Source: Planctomycetales bacterium (GTDB lineage Bacteria; Planctomycetota; Planctomycetia; Isosphaerales; Isosphaeraceae). From it: a stretch of 43,771 nucleotides of DNA. The notes below the pieces were generated by a model, which was not told the DNA's origin, did not search any database, and saw only the letters and a program-made list of their open reading frames with translations. The DNA is taken from the NCBI GenBank assembly GCA_027459775.1, contig DAIDHE010000238.1, positions 1 through 43,771 on the forward strand, given 5' to 3'. This document shows, in pieces, positions 8,481-15,775 of the stretch. Position 1 is the stretch's first letter. Each line of letters opens with the position of its first letter. Made by a program: the position numbers and the translations under genes.

Positions 8481-9323
8481 CTAGGCCCCCGGTTCGAGCT
8501 CGATCTCTTCCATCGGCTCGGGTTCGCTTTGAGAGAGAGAGCGCGCCGCCTTGGACCAGTAGGCGATGCTGATCGCCCACGACACGCCCAGGTAATACGC
8601 CGGGTAGTAGAGTGACAGATAGGTCAGCCGCAGGGTCTCGGGGTCAAGACTCCGGTCGGTCCCCCGCGGCAGCCGCCAGAACAGGATGAACACGAGAATG
8701 GTCCAGGGGATGCTCAGGAACGTGGTCGCCCGGTTCAAAAGCCCGGGCATTGAAGGATAGAGATGGCGGGTCGGCACGAATGTGAGGATGGCCAGCAAGA
8801 GCACGATCCCCAGCGACATCCATGGTCCCAGCGGCAGCGCGTAGAGATAAAACGCGACCACGTTCCAGAGCGAGGGAAAGCCCAGGAAATAGCCGTCGGG
8901 CGTCTTGGCCTCGACCTGGCAAAAACCGTAAACGCTCGCGAGGGCGGGGAAGATCAACCAGCCCTCCCATCCCTCGGGCAGGATCTGGGCGCGATAGATG
9001 AGGAGCAGCGGCAGAAACGTGTAGGTGAGAAAGTCGATGATGTCGTCGAGCCGGCGGCCGTCAAAGCTGGGAACGGCCTCTTTGATGCGAACCCGGCGAG
9101 CGAGCGTGCCGTCGGTCGAATCCACGATCGTCGCCGCGGCCATCAGCAGGAACGACCAGCGAAAAGCGTCCGGGCCGCCGTGAATGATCAGCGCGGCGAT
9201 GAGCGCGGCCGCCACCAGCCCGAGGGCGGTGTAGCCATGCACGCACCAGCCCAGGAACCGCTGGAGCGAGCCCGCCGGCCGACGGGCCTTCTTCCCACGC
9301 CGACGTTTCTTGAGTTCGAGCAT
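8481..9323 (-). CDS. pcs: CDP-alcohol phosphatidyltransferase, phosphatidylcholine-synthase-like
   Basis: 280 residues, ATG at 9321-9323. Residues 68-97 carry the full CDP-alcohol motif: D68, D71-G72, A75-R76, then G89, D93 and D97. The spacing between AR and the second G is 12 residues, longer than in PgsA/PssA-type enzymes and like that in bacterial Pcs (…VKEAVPSFDGRRLDDIIDF). About eight hydrophobic segments fit an inner-membrane enzyme. Pcs joins CDP-diacylglycerol and choline to give phosphatidylcholine and CMP. It is the last gene of a run with an APC permease (2-nt gap) and a PMT-like methyltransferase. The Lys/Arg-rich N-terminus is cytoplasmic by the positive-inside rule. Head-group specificity is inferred. 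Confidence 0.8.
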   Translation of the reverse strand: MLELKKRRRGKKARRPAGSLQRFLGWCVHGYTALGLVAAALIAALIIHGGPDAFRWSFLLMAAATIVDSTDGTLARRVRIKEAVPSFDGRRLDDIIDFLTYTFLPLLLIYRAQILPEGWEGWLIFPALASVYGFCQVEAKTPDGYFLGFPSLWNVVAFYLYALPLGPWMSLGIVLLLAILTFVPTRHLYPSMPGLLNRATTFLSIPWTILVFILFWRLPRGTDRSLDPETLRLTYLSLYYPAYYLGVSWAISIAYWSKAARSLSQSEPEPMEEIELEPGA

Positions 9324-9325
9324 CC

Positions 9326-10837
9326 TTACCAGTCTCCTCGACAGAGCCCATCGTCCGCCGCGTGATCGGCGAGCACCCCGGTCCGTCCCCGCTTACGCAC
9401 TCCATAATAAATCATTCCGACCAGGGTCAGCGAGCCCGTCGCGAGCGGGGCCGCCCAGCGGGCAAGCGCCCCCGAGCCCTCGACGGCCGCGCGCGGCCAG
9501 CCGATGTTCACCACGACGAAGCATCCCCAGGCCACCGCCGCCAGGTTAACCACAAGCCCCCAGCGGCCCAGCGAGAAGTAGCGCACGGTCTTCGTTGGCG
9601 GGGGCTCGCGGCCCGCGAGCCGCTCGAGTAGCTGGGGCGCCGTCGTCATCAGATAGGCGAGATTGGCCCACACCACGGCGACCGCGCAGACCGTCTCGAT
9701 CACCCTGGGAAAGTTGATATTGGCCGCGAGGATGGCCGCCGCGAGCACGCCTACGATCAGCACGGGGCGGGCGGGAGCCCTGGTTCCCTCGGCGACCTGG
9801 GCCAACCAGGCGGAAAACGGCAGTGCGCCGTCGCGCGCCATCGCGAAGATCAGCCGGGCGGCCGCGCTCTGCACCGCCAGGGCGCACACGCACACGGCCA
9901 GCACGGCCGCACTCAAAATGGGAAGGCCCAGGCTCTCGCCCAGCACGCCCCTCACCAGATAGGGTAGTCCGCCCGTGATCCGCCCGAGCGCGGGGTCGCG
10001 GGGATCGGCGGCCGCCATCAGACCGCACAGAATGAGCAAGCCTCCCGCCAAACCCGCCGCCATGAGCGCCCGCAGAATCGCCCGAGGCGCGTGCCGGCGG
10101 GGCGACCTGGTCTCCTCCGCCAGCGAGCCGGCGGTGTCAAACCCATAAAGCACATACGACGCCGCCAGCGACGCCGTCAAAAGCGCAGGCAGCGCCGACT
10201 CCGTCCCGGCCTTCGCCTCGAAGAGCACACCCGGCCCCCGCCTGAGATGGGCCGCCAAAAGGGCGATCAAGATCGAGACCCCCACGAGCTCAAGCGCGAC
10301 CCCAACATTGTTTACCGCCGCCAGAACCCGCACGCCCGCCAGATTCACGACCGTGGTGAGCGCGATCAGTCCGCAGCCCAGAATCACCGCGTTCCGGCCG
10401 TCCGCCGATTGGCCCGCCCCCACGAACTGAAACCAGGGCGCGATCTGGGGGAGCGTGGTCTCGAGCGCGAGCGCGACGGCGGCCAGGCTCACGATTGCGC
10501 ATCCGAGCGCGATCCAGCCCGTCGCCCAGCCCCAGCCGGGGCCGCTGATCCGGCTCGCCCACTGGTACACGCCCCCCGACAGCGGATACCGCGCGGCCAG
10601 CTCGGCAAAGCAAAGGGCGACCGTCGTTTGACCCAACAGCACGACAGGCCAGGTCCAGAAAAACGCCGGCCCGGCCGCGGCCCAGCCGACATGGAACATC
10701 TGGAAGACGCCGGTCAAGATCGAAATATAAGAAAACCCCGCCGCGAACGACGAGAACCCGCCCAGCCCGCGGTCGAGCGATGGCCGGTAGCCGAACGACG
10801 CCAGATCGACCGCGTCGTCGGTTGGTTTCCCGCGCAC
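9326..10837 (-). CDS. APC-superfamily amino acid / choline permease
   Basis: 503 residues, GTG start at 10837 preceded by AAGGGGCGAG. The N-terminus (LASFGYRPSLDRGLGGFSSF, then SYISILTGVF) and the AELAARYPLSGGVYQWA segment resemble the GABA/choline branch of the amino acid-polyamine-organocation superfamily (the group with yeast Uga4 and Hnm1). A further family segment is YVLYGFDTAGSLAEETRSP, which fits the helix-6 region with its Glu-Glu pair. About twelve transmembrane helices. The substrate could be an amino acid, GABA, ethanolamine or choline; the flanking PMT-like and Pcs-like genes make choline or ethanolamine attractive, but this is inference. Confidence 0.85.
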   Translation of the reverse strand: MRGKPTDDAVDLASFGYRPSLDRGLGGFSSFAAGFSYISILTGVFQMFHVGWAAAGPAFFWTWPVVLLGQTTVALCFAELAARYPLSGGVYQWASRISGPGWGWATGWIALGCAIVSLAAVALALETTLPQIAPWFQFVGAGQSADGRNAVILGCGLIALTTVVNLAGVRVLAAVNNVGVALELVGVSILIALLAAHLRRGPGVLFEAKAGTESALPALLTASLAASYVLYGFDTAGSLAEETRSPRRHAPRAILRALMAAGLAGGLLILCGLMAAADPRDPALGRITGGLPYLVRGVLGESLGLPILSAAVLAVCVCALAVQSAAARLIFAMARDGALPFSAWLAQVAEGTRAPARPVLIVGVLAAAILAANINFPRVIETVCAVAVVWANLAYLMTTAPQLLERLAGREPPPTKTVRYFSLGRWGLVVNLAAVAWGCFVVVNIGWPRAAVEGSGALARWAAPLATGSLTLVGMIYYGVRKRGRTGVLADHAADDGLCRGDW

Positions 10838-10865
10838 GGGCTCGCCCCTTGATCCGCGTGGGCTT

Positions 10866-11669
10866 TCAGTACGACGCGGTATAGACGCCCCACTTCATGT
10901 CGCCGTTCTGGCAAAAGCCCACCTTCATCGCCCAGCGCTCGACCAGGTAATTCAGGTCTTTCTCCGAGAACGCCGTGAGGAATTCGGCCCGGTTGGTCCT
11001 GAGCCGGTCGGCCTCGGTCTTGAGGATCTCGATGAACCGGGCGGTGGAGTCGTCGACATGGACGTCGTGGAAGCCAGCACCCTCGAGAAGCGCTCCGTAC
11101 TGGGCGGGCTCGACGACGTGATAGCCGGTGTTCTTGATGTACTCTTCAAAGGCCGGGCTGGCCGGGGTTTTGCCGCGAGCGTAGTCGGTGATGACCAGCC
11201 GCCCGCCGGGCGCCATCAGGCCATGCAGGCAGGCAAAGAGCCGCGGCTTGTCGGGCACGTGCATGAGCGCGTCCCGGCTCCAGATGATGTCGAATTTCTC
11301 GGGAAACTCGGCCGTCAGGACATCGCCCAGGATCGAGACCACCTGGTCGCCGAAGCCCTCGCTCTGGGCGCGTTCGACGGCGATGGCGATCATTTCCTCG
11401 GCCAGATCGATACCGGTCACCCGCGCCCCATATGTCCGCGCGAGGTGAAAGGCCGCCCCGCCGATCCCGCTGCCGACGTCCAGAACCCGAGCGCCCGGCT
11501 TGAGCGCACCGCCCAGCCGCTTGCAGAGGTCGTCGGTCGTGCCCGCGCCTCCGGTGCTGACATAGCCGGGGCCGAAGATCATCTCATAGCGCAGAATGCT
11601 GGTCCGGCTGTACTGGCCGTTGTTGTCGAACTTGGCCGGGGCCGCGGCGGCGGCCTGTTGCGTCGTCAT
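10866..11669 (-). CDS. Phosphoethanolamine N-methyltransferase-like SAM methyltransferase
   Basis: 267 residues, ATG at 11667-11669. Class I methyltransferase: motif I VLDVGSGIGG at 62-71 and the acidic GID at the end of strand 2 (87-89). It has PMT-specific marks seen in the Plasmodium enzyme: NNGQY (Y20), YEMIFGPGYVSTGG (28-41) and SRDALMH (131-137). Y20 and H137 align with the Tyr/His catalytic dyad of PfPMT, and the C-terminal EFLTAFSEKDL…W…K…WG pattern also fits. PMT methylates phosphoethanolamine stepwise to phosphocholine with SAM. A related sarcosine/dimethylglycine methyltransferase is the main alternative. It is the first gene of the run leading to the permease (28-nt gap) and the Pcs-like enzyme. 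Confidence 0.8.
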   Translation of the reverse strand: MTTQQAAAAAPAKFDNNGQYSRTSILRYEMIFGPGYVSTGGAGTTDDLCKRLGGALKPGARVLDVGSGIGGAAFHLARTYGARVTGIDLAEEMIAIAVERAQSEGFGDQVVSILGDVLTAEFPEKFDIIWSRDALMHVPDKPRLFACLHGLMAPGGRLVITDYARGKTPASPAFEEYIKNTGYHVVEPAQYGALLEGAGFHDVHVDDSTARFIEILKTEADRLRTNRAEFLTAFSEKDLNYLVERWAMKVGFCQNGDMKWGVYTASY

Positions 11670-11762
11670 GGATTGGCTCTGCTTGCGGTTGCTTCAAAAG
11701 GGGATCACTCTCGGTCCTCGGACGATCGCGCCCGACGAGCCCCCCATGCGGTCAATCGTCCC

Positions 11763-11793
11763 ATAGTATGAAGCGTTCCCCGCGAGAAAGCAA
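11763..11793 (-). promoter_or_regulatory. Weak candidate promoter for the methyltransferase-permease-Pcs run
   Basis: On the minus strand TACTAT (11763-11768) is preceded, after a 19-nt spacer, by TTGCTT (11788-11793). The boxes are fair but the spacer is longer than optimal. It lies about 95 nt before the PMT-like start. No better candidate was seen in 11670-11800. Confidence 0.3.
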
Positions 11794-11942
11794 ACACAGC
11801 GACCCCCGCGGGCGAGTGGGTCGACCTGGCGCTGGCCGCGATCGGCGGCGTTCAAGGCATGCGCCTACGAGCCTCGCCAGCTCTCTGAAGGCGATTCCTC
11901 GCATTGGTTTCTGGATAGAATCAAGCGCATGGCCCCGCGACC

Positions 11943-12065
11943 GAGCTGATTGACGTCGACCCGCGTTCGTTGCGCTTGCCGCCCTCCAGCCTCTCGGGGG
12001 CTGATCCTGTCGACATGAGATCGCCCGGAGCGAGTTACCCGACAGTTGGGGAACGACTGCCATGA
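11943..12065 (+). pseudogene. Fossil ParB-like ORF upstream of the 71-residue gene
   Basis: This frame reads ELIDVDPRSLRLPPSS, then LSGADP, like the N-terminal segment of planctomycete ParB-like proteins as I recall them. It then jumps directly to a short ending (PTVGERLP, stop TGA at 12063-12065), so the middle of the domain with its catalytic motif is missing. In-frame TAG at 11916-11918 and the lack of an ATG also argue against expression. The stop overlaps the next ATG as ATGA, the trace of a translationally coupled pair. The rest of 11670-11942 shows nothing recognisable apart from the weak promoter. Confidence 0.4.
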
Positions 12066-12277
12066 TCGATCCTGTGCGTAGCGAGATCCTGCAGGTTCTA
12101 GCCGAGCTCAGTGAGGCCGCTCCCGAGGTGCGACTGGGCCAGCTCATGGCCAACCTTTCGTACCTGGCCCGCGGCCTATCCAGCGAGGCGATCTGGAACA
12201 TGGAAGACGAGGAGCTGCTGGCCGTTGCCCGCGAGCATCTCGAGCCATGGCGCTCCCACAGGGGAGCTACCGCTTAA
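12062..12277 (+). CDS. Small acidic helical protein of 71 residues
   Basis: ATG at 12062 with a GGGGA 10-11 nt upstream; TAA stop. The protein is Glu/Leu/Ala-rich and predicted all-helical, with a central LGQLMANLSYLARGL and a conserved-looking IWNMEDEELLAVAREHLEPW. No cysteine, signal peptide or membrane segment. I recognise the pattern as a planctomycete-type small protein but know no function. Its ATG overlaps the stop of the decayed ParB-like frame, suggesting it was once the second gene of a coupled pair and has outlived its partner. Confidence 0.65.
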   Translation: MIDPVRSEILQVLAELSEAAPEVRLGQLMANLSYLARGLSSEAIWNMEDEELLAVAREHLEPWRSHRGATA

Positions 12278-12329
12278 ACCACGCTTGATTTCCCCTTCAG
12301 CGACCGGCGCTTCGGGAAACATCCCTTGA

Positions 12330-12518
12330 TCACATTTGCCGCTCGCAGGTCGTCTTCCCCTTGAAGCTGAAGGGAATGTTCCGGCCGGCGAGCGCCTCCA
12401 GGGCGGCCTCCGGAATCAGATGCTCCCCGGTCCGCAAGACGCGGCCCGAGAAACGGCCGATCAAGAACGCCAACGCTCGCTTCTCTGTTTCGCGGTCCGA
12501 AAACGTGACGGTCACCAT
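12330..12518 (-). CDS. Small hypothetical protein, 62 residues
   Basis: From ATG (12516-12518) to TGA. The sequence begins MVTVTFSDRETEKRALAFL and ends with a PEAALEALAGRNIPFSFKGK segment. It has an amphipathic helix followed by a possible strand, an arrangement that reads like a small alpha/beta protein. No motif allows a function. An in-frame ATG 13 codons upstream is possible, but the extra residues look random. The Shine-Dalgarno is weak. It lies 85 nt downstream of the DinB gene on the same strand and could be co-transcribed. Confidence 0.5.
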   Translation of the reverse strand: MVTVTFSDRETEKRALAFLIGRFSGRVLRTGEHLIPEAALEALAGRNIPFSFKGKTTCERQM

Positions 12519-12603
12519 CGTCCGAACGCGGCCCGGTGTAGCGGTGGGCCCCGCCATGCGAGGCCCACCTTGCCGACCGTCCTCAATCGAACATCAACCA
12601 ATA

Positions 12604-13092
12604 TCAGAATGCCACTGGCAGCTTCAGAGCGCGCCTGACGGCCACGAACTGGCCCGAGTGGTTGAGCGAATGCATCGCGACCATGTTCAGGATCGCGCCC
12701 ACGGTCGGCGCGAACTGGGGCAGCTTGCCGTTCCGGGTGTCGTCGAGATCGGCGTCCGAGACCGAGTCGAGAATGTCCAGGATCACCTTGCGCTGGGCTT
12801 TCAGCAGGTCGAGATAGGCGGCCTTGGTCAGGAACCGCGAGTCGTCGCCGGCCTGTTCCTTCATCGAGTGGGCGGCCTCGAATCCCGCGGGGAACTCGGG
12901 CGAAGCGCCGGGCTTCAAGAGCTCGGCGAACATCCGTTCGGCCGAAATCATGTGGCCAAGCTGAAGCGCGATCGGGTTCAGGCCCTCGACGGGCCGGATC
13001 TTGAGATCGGCGTCCGAGAGACCCTCCAGGTAAGCGTTCAGGATAAAATCCGAGGTGTTGATCGAATTGCGAATGACGTCCTTGGGACCCAT
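12604..13092 (-). CDS. DinB-fold (YfiT-like) protein
   Basis: 162 residues from ATG (13090-13092), with a GGAG about 10 nt upstream; the in-frame extension to 13140 lacks a site. Four-helix-bundle pattern typical of the DinB/YfiT group, with candidate metal-binding histidines in LQLGHMISAERMF and MHSLNHSGQ (H-x3-H). DinB-fold proteins are metal-dependent enzymes, often thiol transferases or damage-inducible proteins; the exact reaction is unknown. It lies 69 nt downstream of the beta-propeller gene on the same strand, so co-transcription is likely. Confidence 0.8.
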   Translation of the reverse strand: MGPKDVIRNSINTSDFILNAYLEGLSDADLKIRPVEGLNPIALQLGHMISAERMFAELLKPGASPEFPAGFEAAHSMKEQAGDDSRFLTKAAYLDLLKAQRKVILDILDSVSDADLDDTRNGKLPQFAPTVGAILNMVAMHSLNHSGQFVAVRRALKLPVAF

Positions 13093-13161
13093 CTGTGAAA
13101 GGCTCCGAACGGAAAGGTTGAAGAGAAAACCACCCGGCAACGAGCTCGAATACGTCGATCC

Positions 13162-14256
13162 CTAGCGCGCGGCCGCCTTCGCGTCGGGCGCGACGGGGCT
13201 GGGCCGATAGTCGGCGATGAAGAGCTGGCTCTTGTGGTCGGCGGTCCGCCCGCTCGAGGTCCACATGAGCCGCCCGCCGTCCGGGCTGAAGACCGGCAGG
13301 CCGTCGAATCCCTCGTGATAGGTCACGCGCTCCTCGCGGCCCGACTCGACGTCCATGAGATAGAGCTCATAGTTCGAATGGCCGTGCTTGCTGGTCGCGT
13401 AGATGATTTCCTTGCCGTCGGGCCGCCAGTACGGACCCCAGTTCACGAACTCGTTTTGCGTGAGCGCCCGTTCGGACTTTCCATCGACATCGTTCATATA
13501 AATCTGCAACAAGTCGTCGCCGCGGCGATCGCTGCGATAGATGATTCGCTTGCCGTCGGGGGAAAAGAACGGGCCGCCGTCGTAACCCTTGGAATGGGTG
13601 ATTCGCCGGGGGTTCTTGCCGTCCGCGTCCATGATGTAAATCTCGCCGTCGCCGTCGCGAAACGACGTGAAAACAATCTTCGATCCGTCCGGCGAATAGC
13701 TCCCCTCGGCGTCGTAGCCGGGCGCGTCCGTGAGCCGGACCAAGTTCGAGCCGTCCAGATTCGCGCTGAAGATGTCCATCGAGTCAGGAAATTCCCAGCG
13801 ATAACGGGCGGTGCGGCTGTAGGCCGGCCCCTTGGGCGGCTCGACGTCGGTGCTGGGGCTCAGGTGCGTCGAGGCGAAAAGAATCGACTTGCCGTCGGGG
13901 TGAAAGTATGAGCAAGTACAGCGGCCCTTGCCGGTGCTCACCATCTTCGCGCTCGAGTCGGCCTTGAGCGCGCCCAGGAAAATCTGGTAACCGTCCTCGT
14001 CGGGCTTGGGCTGGTGAAAAATCGCCGGCGCGGTGTGCGGGACGGCCTGGAAGATGATCGAGCCGCCGTCGGGGCTGAAATAGCCCTCGCCCGCCTTGGC
14101 CAGCCCGCTCGTCGCCTGGCGGATGTTCGTGAGCCGACGCGATTCCAGCCGCGCGACTTCCTGGTCGGAAAGCGCGGGCGCTTGCCCCTTGGCCGACGGA
14201 TGCTGGCCCAAGAGCGCGAGCGCCAGCAGAAAGCTCGATCCCGCCGCGAAAACCAT
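13162..14256 (-). CDS. Secreted TolB-like (PD40) beta-propeller protein
   Basis: 364 residues; ATG at 14254-14256 preceded by GGGAG. A short N-terminal hydrophobic stretch (SSFLLALALLG) fits a signal peptide. Then at least six PD40 repeats: FSPDGGSIIF, FHPDGKSILFA, YSPDGSKIVFTSFRDGDGE, FFSPDGKRIIYRSDRRGDD, WRPDGKEIIYATS and FSPDGGRLMWTSS. This makes a WD40-like beta-propeller similar to TolB. Such proteins act in the periplasm or at the surface in binding roles. No TolB N-terminal domain and no peptidase domain is present. Divergent from the cobalamin adenosyltransferase gene across 178 nt. Confidence 0.85.
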   Translation of the reverse strand: MVFAAGSSFLLALALLGQHPSAKGQAPALSDQEVARLESRRLTNIRQATSGLAKAGEGYFSPDGGSIIFQAVPHTAPAIFHQPKPDEDGYQIFLGALKADSSAKMVSTGKGRCTCSYFHPDGKSILFASTHLSPSTDVEPPKGPAYSRTARYRWEFPDSMDIFSANLDGSNLVRLTDAPGYDAEGSYSPDGSKIVFTSFRDGDGEIYIMDADGKNPRRITHSKGYDGGPFFSPDGKRIIYRSDRRGDDLLQIYMNDVDGKSERALTQNEFVNWGPYWRPDGKEIIYATSKHGHSNYELYLMDVESGREERVTYHEGFDGLPVFSPDGGRLMWTSSGRTADHKSQLFIADYRPSPVAPDAKAAAR

Positions 14257-14434
14257 CAGGAAGACTCCCAGAAACGAAACCGGTTCGCCGCTCCAGCCGC
14301 ACTCGCCGAACCCTGGCCCGAGCGAGTAGGCACTACTCGAACGCTGATCGTCTGCCTAGTATATGCGGGAGGTCAAGTGATCGCCAATGCCCGCGCTGGC
14401 GGTCCTCGAGAATTCCGGTCGCGGTCCACGGGGA

Positions 14435-14992
14435 ATGCTTGTGAAGATTTATACCAAGACGGGCGACGACGGCACGACCGGCGTTCTGGGCGAGCGGCGG
14501 CTCTCGAAGGACGACCCACGAATCGATGCTTATGGGACGGTCGACGAGCTCAACGCCGCTCTTGGTTTCGCGCGGGCGCTTGGGCTGCCGGACGCGATCG
14601 AGCCCGTGGTCGCCCGGATTCAGGACGAGCTTTTTATCGTCGGGGCGGCGCTCGCCGATCTCTCGGCCCAGGGCCGGTTTCGCGCGGCCCTCACGGATCG
14701 CCACATCGGCTGGCTCGAGCGCACGATCGACGGATTCGAGGCCGGGCTCGACCCGCTCGCTCAGTTCATTCTGCCGGGCGGCTCGCCCGCGGCCGCCCAG
14801 CTCCATCTCGCACGCACCGTCTGCCGCCGTGCTGAGCGGCTCGTGGTCGAGCTCGGGCGACGACCCGCGGAAGAGGTTCCGAACGTCATCCTCGTTTACC
14901 TGAACCGACTCAGCGACCTGCTGTTCGTGCTGGCCCGCGAGGTCAATCGCCGGGCGGGCCTGGCCGACGTTCCCTGGAAGGGACTTTCATGA
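14435..14992 (+). CDS. PduO-type cob(I)alamin adenosyltransferase
   Basis: 185 residues. ATG at 14435 is chosen because the family begins close to VKIYTKTGDDGTTG and an ACGGGGA site precedes it; a 16-codon extension upstream looks random. The N-terminal KTGDDGTTGVLGERRLSKDD loop binds ATP, followed by AYGTVDELNAALG and, near the C-terminus, CRRAERLVVEL, all PduO-type marks. The enzyme transfers the adenosyl group of ATP to cob(I)alamin to form coenzyme B12. Its last four bases ATGA are the start of the SDR gene, so the two are translationally coupled. Confidence 0.92.
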   Translation: MLVKIYTKTGDDGTTGVLGERRLSKDDPRIDAYGTVDELNAALGFARALGLPDAIEPVVARIQDELFIVGAALADLSAQGRFRAALTDRHIGWLERTIDGFEAGLDPLAQFILPGGSPAAAQLHLARTVCRRAERLVVELGRRPAEEVPNVILVYLNRLSDLLFVLAREVNRRAGLADVPWKGLS

Positions 14993-15756
14993 CGACCACG
15001 AGTGAGCTCAAGGGCCAGACCGTCCTCATCACCGGCGGCCGCAGGGTGGGCGCCGAGCTCGCGCTCGAGCTGGCCGAGCGCGGGGCGAAGGTCGCGATGA
15101 CCTACCGATCGAGCCGGCAAACGATCGAGGAAACCATCGCGGCGATTCGCGAACGAGGCGGCCAGGGACTGGCCCTGGCCGCCGATCTCTCCGACCCGGC
15201 CCAGGCGGCCCGCGCGGTCGATGAGACGGTCCAGACCCTGGGCGGGCTCGACGCCCTGGTCAACATGGCGAGCGTCTTTCGCCGTACGCCATTTCTTATG
15301 CTCACATCCGGTGATTTCGACGACATGATCGCGGCCAATCTGGCCGCTCCCTACCACACGGCCGTCGCGGCGGCCCGAGCCATGCTCGAGCATTATCGCA
15401 TCGATGGACGCCAGCGCAAGATCGTGAACATTGGCGATTGGGCGACCGAGCGCCCCTACAAGGATTATCTTCCCTACCTGGTCGCCAAGGGGGGCCTTGC
15501 CACGATGACTCTGGCCCTGGCCAGGGAGCTCGCCCCGGCGGTCGCGGTCTCGATGGTTCAGCCCGCCATGATCGACCCGCCGCCGGAATTCAGCGAGCAA
15601 GACAAGCTGGCCGTCCTCAAGCAAACGCCGCTCGAGCGATTCGGCTCGGCCGCCGACGTGAACCGCCTGGTGCTGTATCTGCTCGAGGGTACGCATTTCG
15701 TCACCGGTGCGTGCTTTCGAGTCGACGGCGGGCGGTTCCTGGGCGCCGACGGCTGA
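14989..15756 (+). CDS. Short-chain dehydrogenase resembling pteridine reductase 1
   Basis: 255 residues, ATG at 14989 overlapping the previous stop. Rossmann N-terminus LITGGRRVGAELALELAERG (TGxxxVG), NMAS in place of the usual NNAG, and a YxxxK pair at Y163/K167. The residue 13 before the Tyr is D150 rather than the SDR serine. The D-x12-Y-x3-K spacing is that of Leishmania PTR1 (Asp181/Tyr194/Lys198), and the NIGDWATERP segment also fits PTR1/FolM proteins. Likely NADPH-dependent reduction of a pterin or folate; substrate inferred. It converges on the MMPL gene with a 19-nt gap. Confidence 0.85.
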   Translation: MTTTSELKGQTVLITGGRRVGAELALELAERGAKVAMTYRSSRQTIEETIAAIRERGGQGLALAADLSDPAQAARAVDETVQTLGGLDALVNMASVFRRTPFLMLTSGDFDDMIAANLAAPYHTAVAAARAMLEHYRIDGRQRKIVNIGDWATERPYKDYLPYLVAKGGLATMTLALARELAPAVAVSMVQPAMIDPPPEFSEQDKLAVLKQTPLERFGSAADVNRLVLYLLEGTHFVTGACFRVDGGRFLGADG

Positions 15757-15775
15757 GCCGCTCCAAGCCGCTTTC

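Noticed and set aside
8452-8488. Bidirectional terminator between the UMF1 and Pcs-like genes
   Set aside because: The two arms (CTAGGGCCTGT and ACAGCCTCTAG) pair with several mismatches and there is no T-run.
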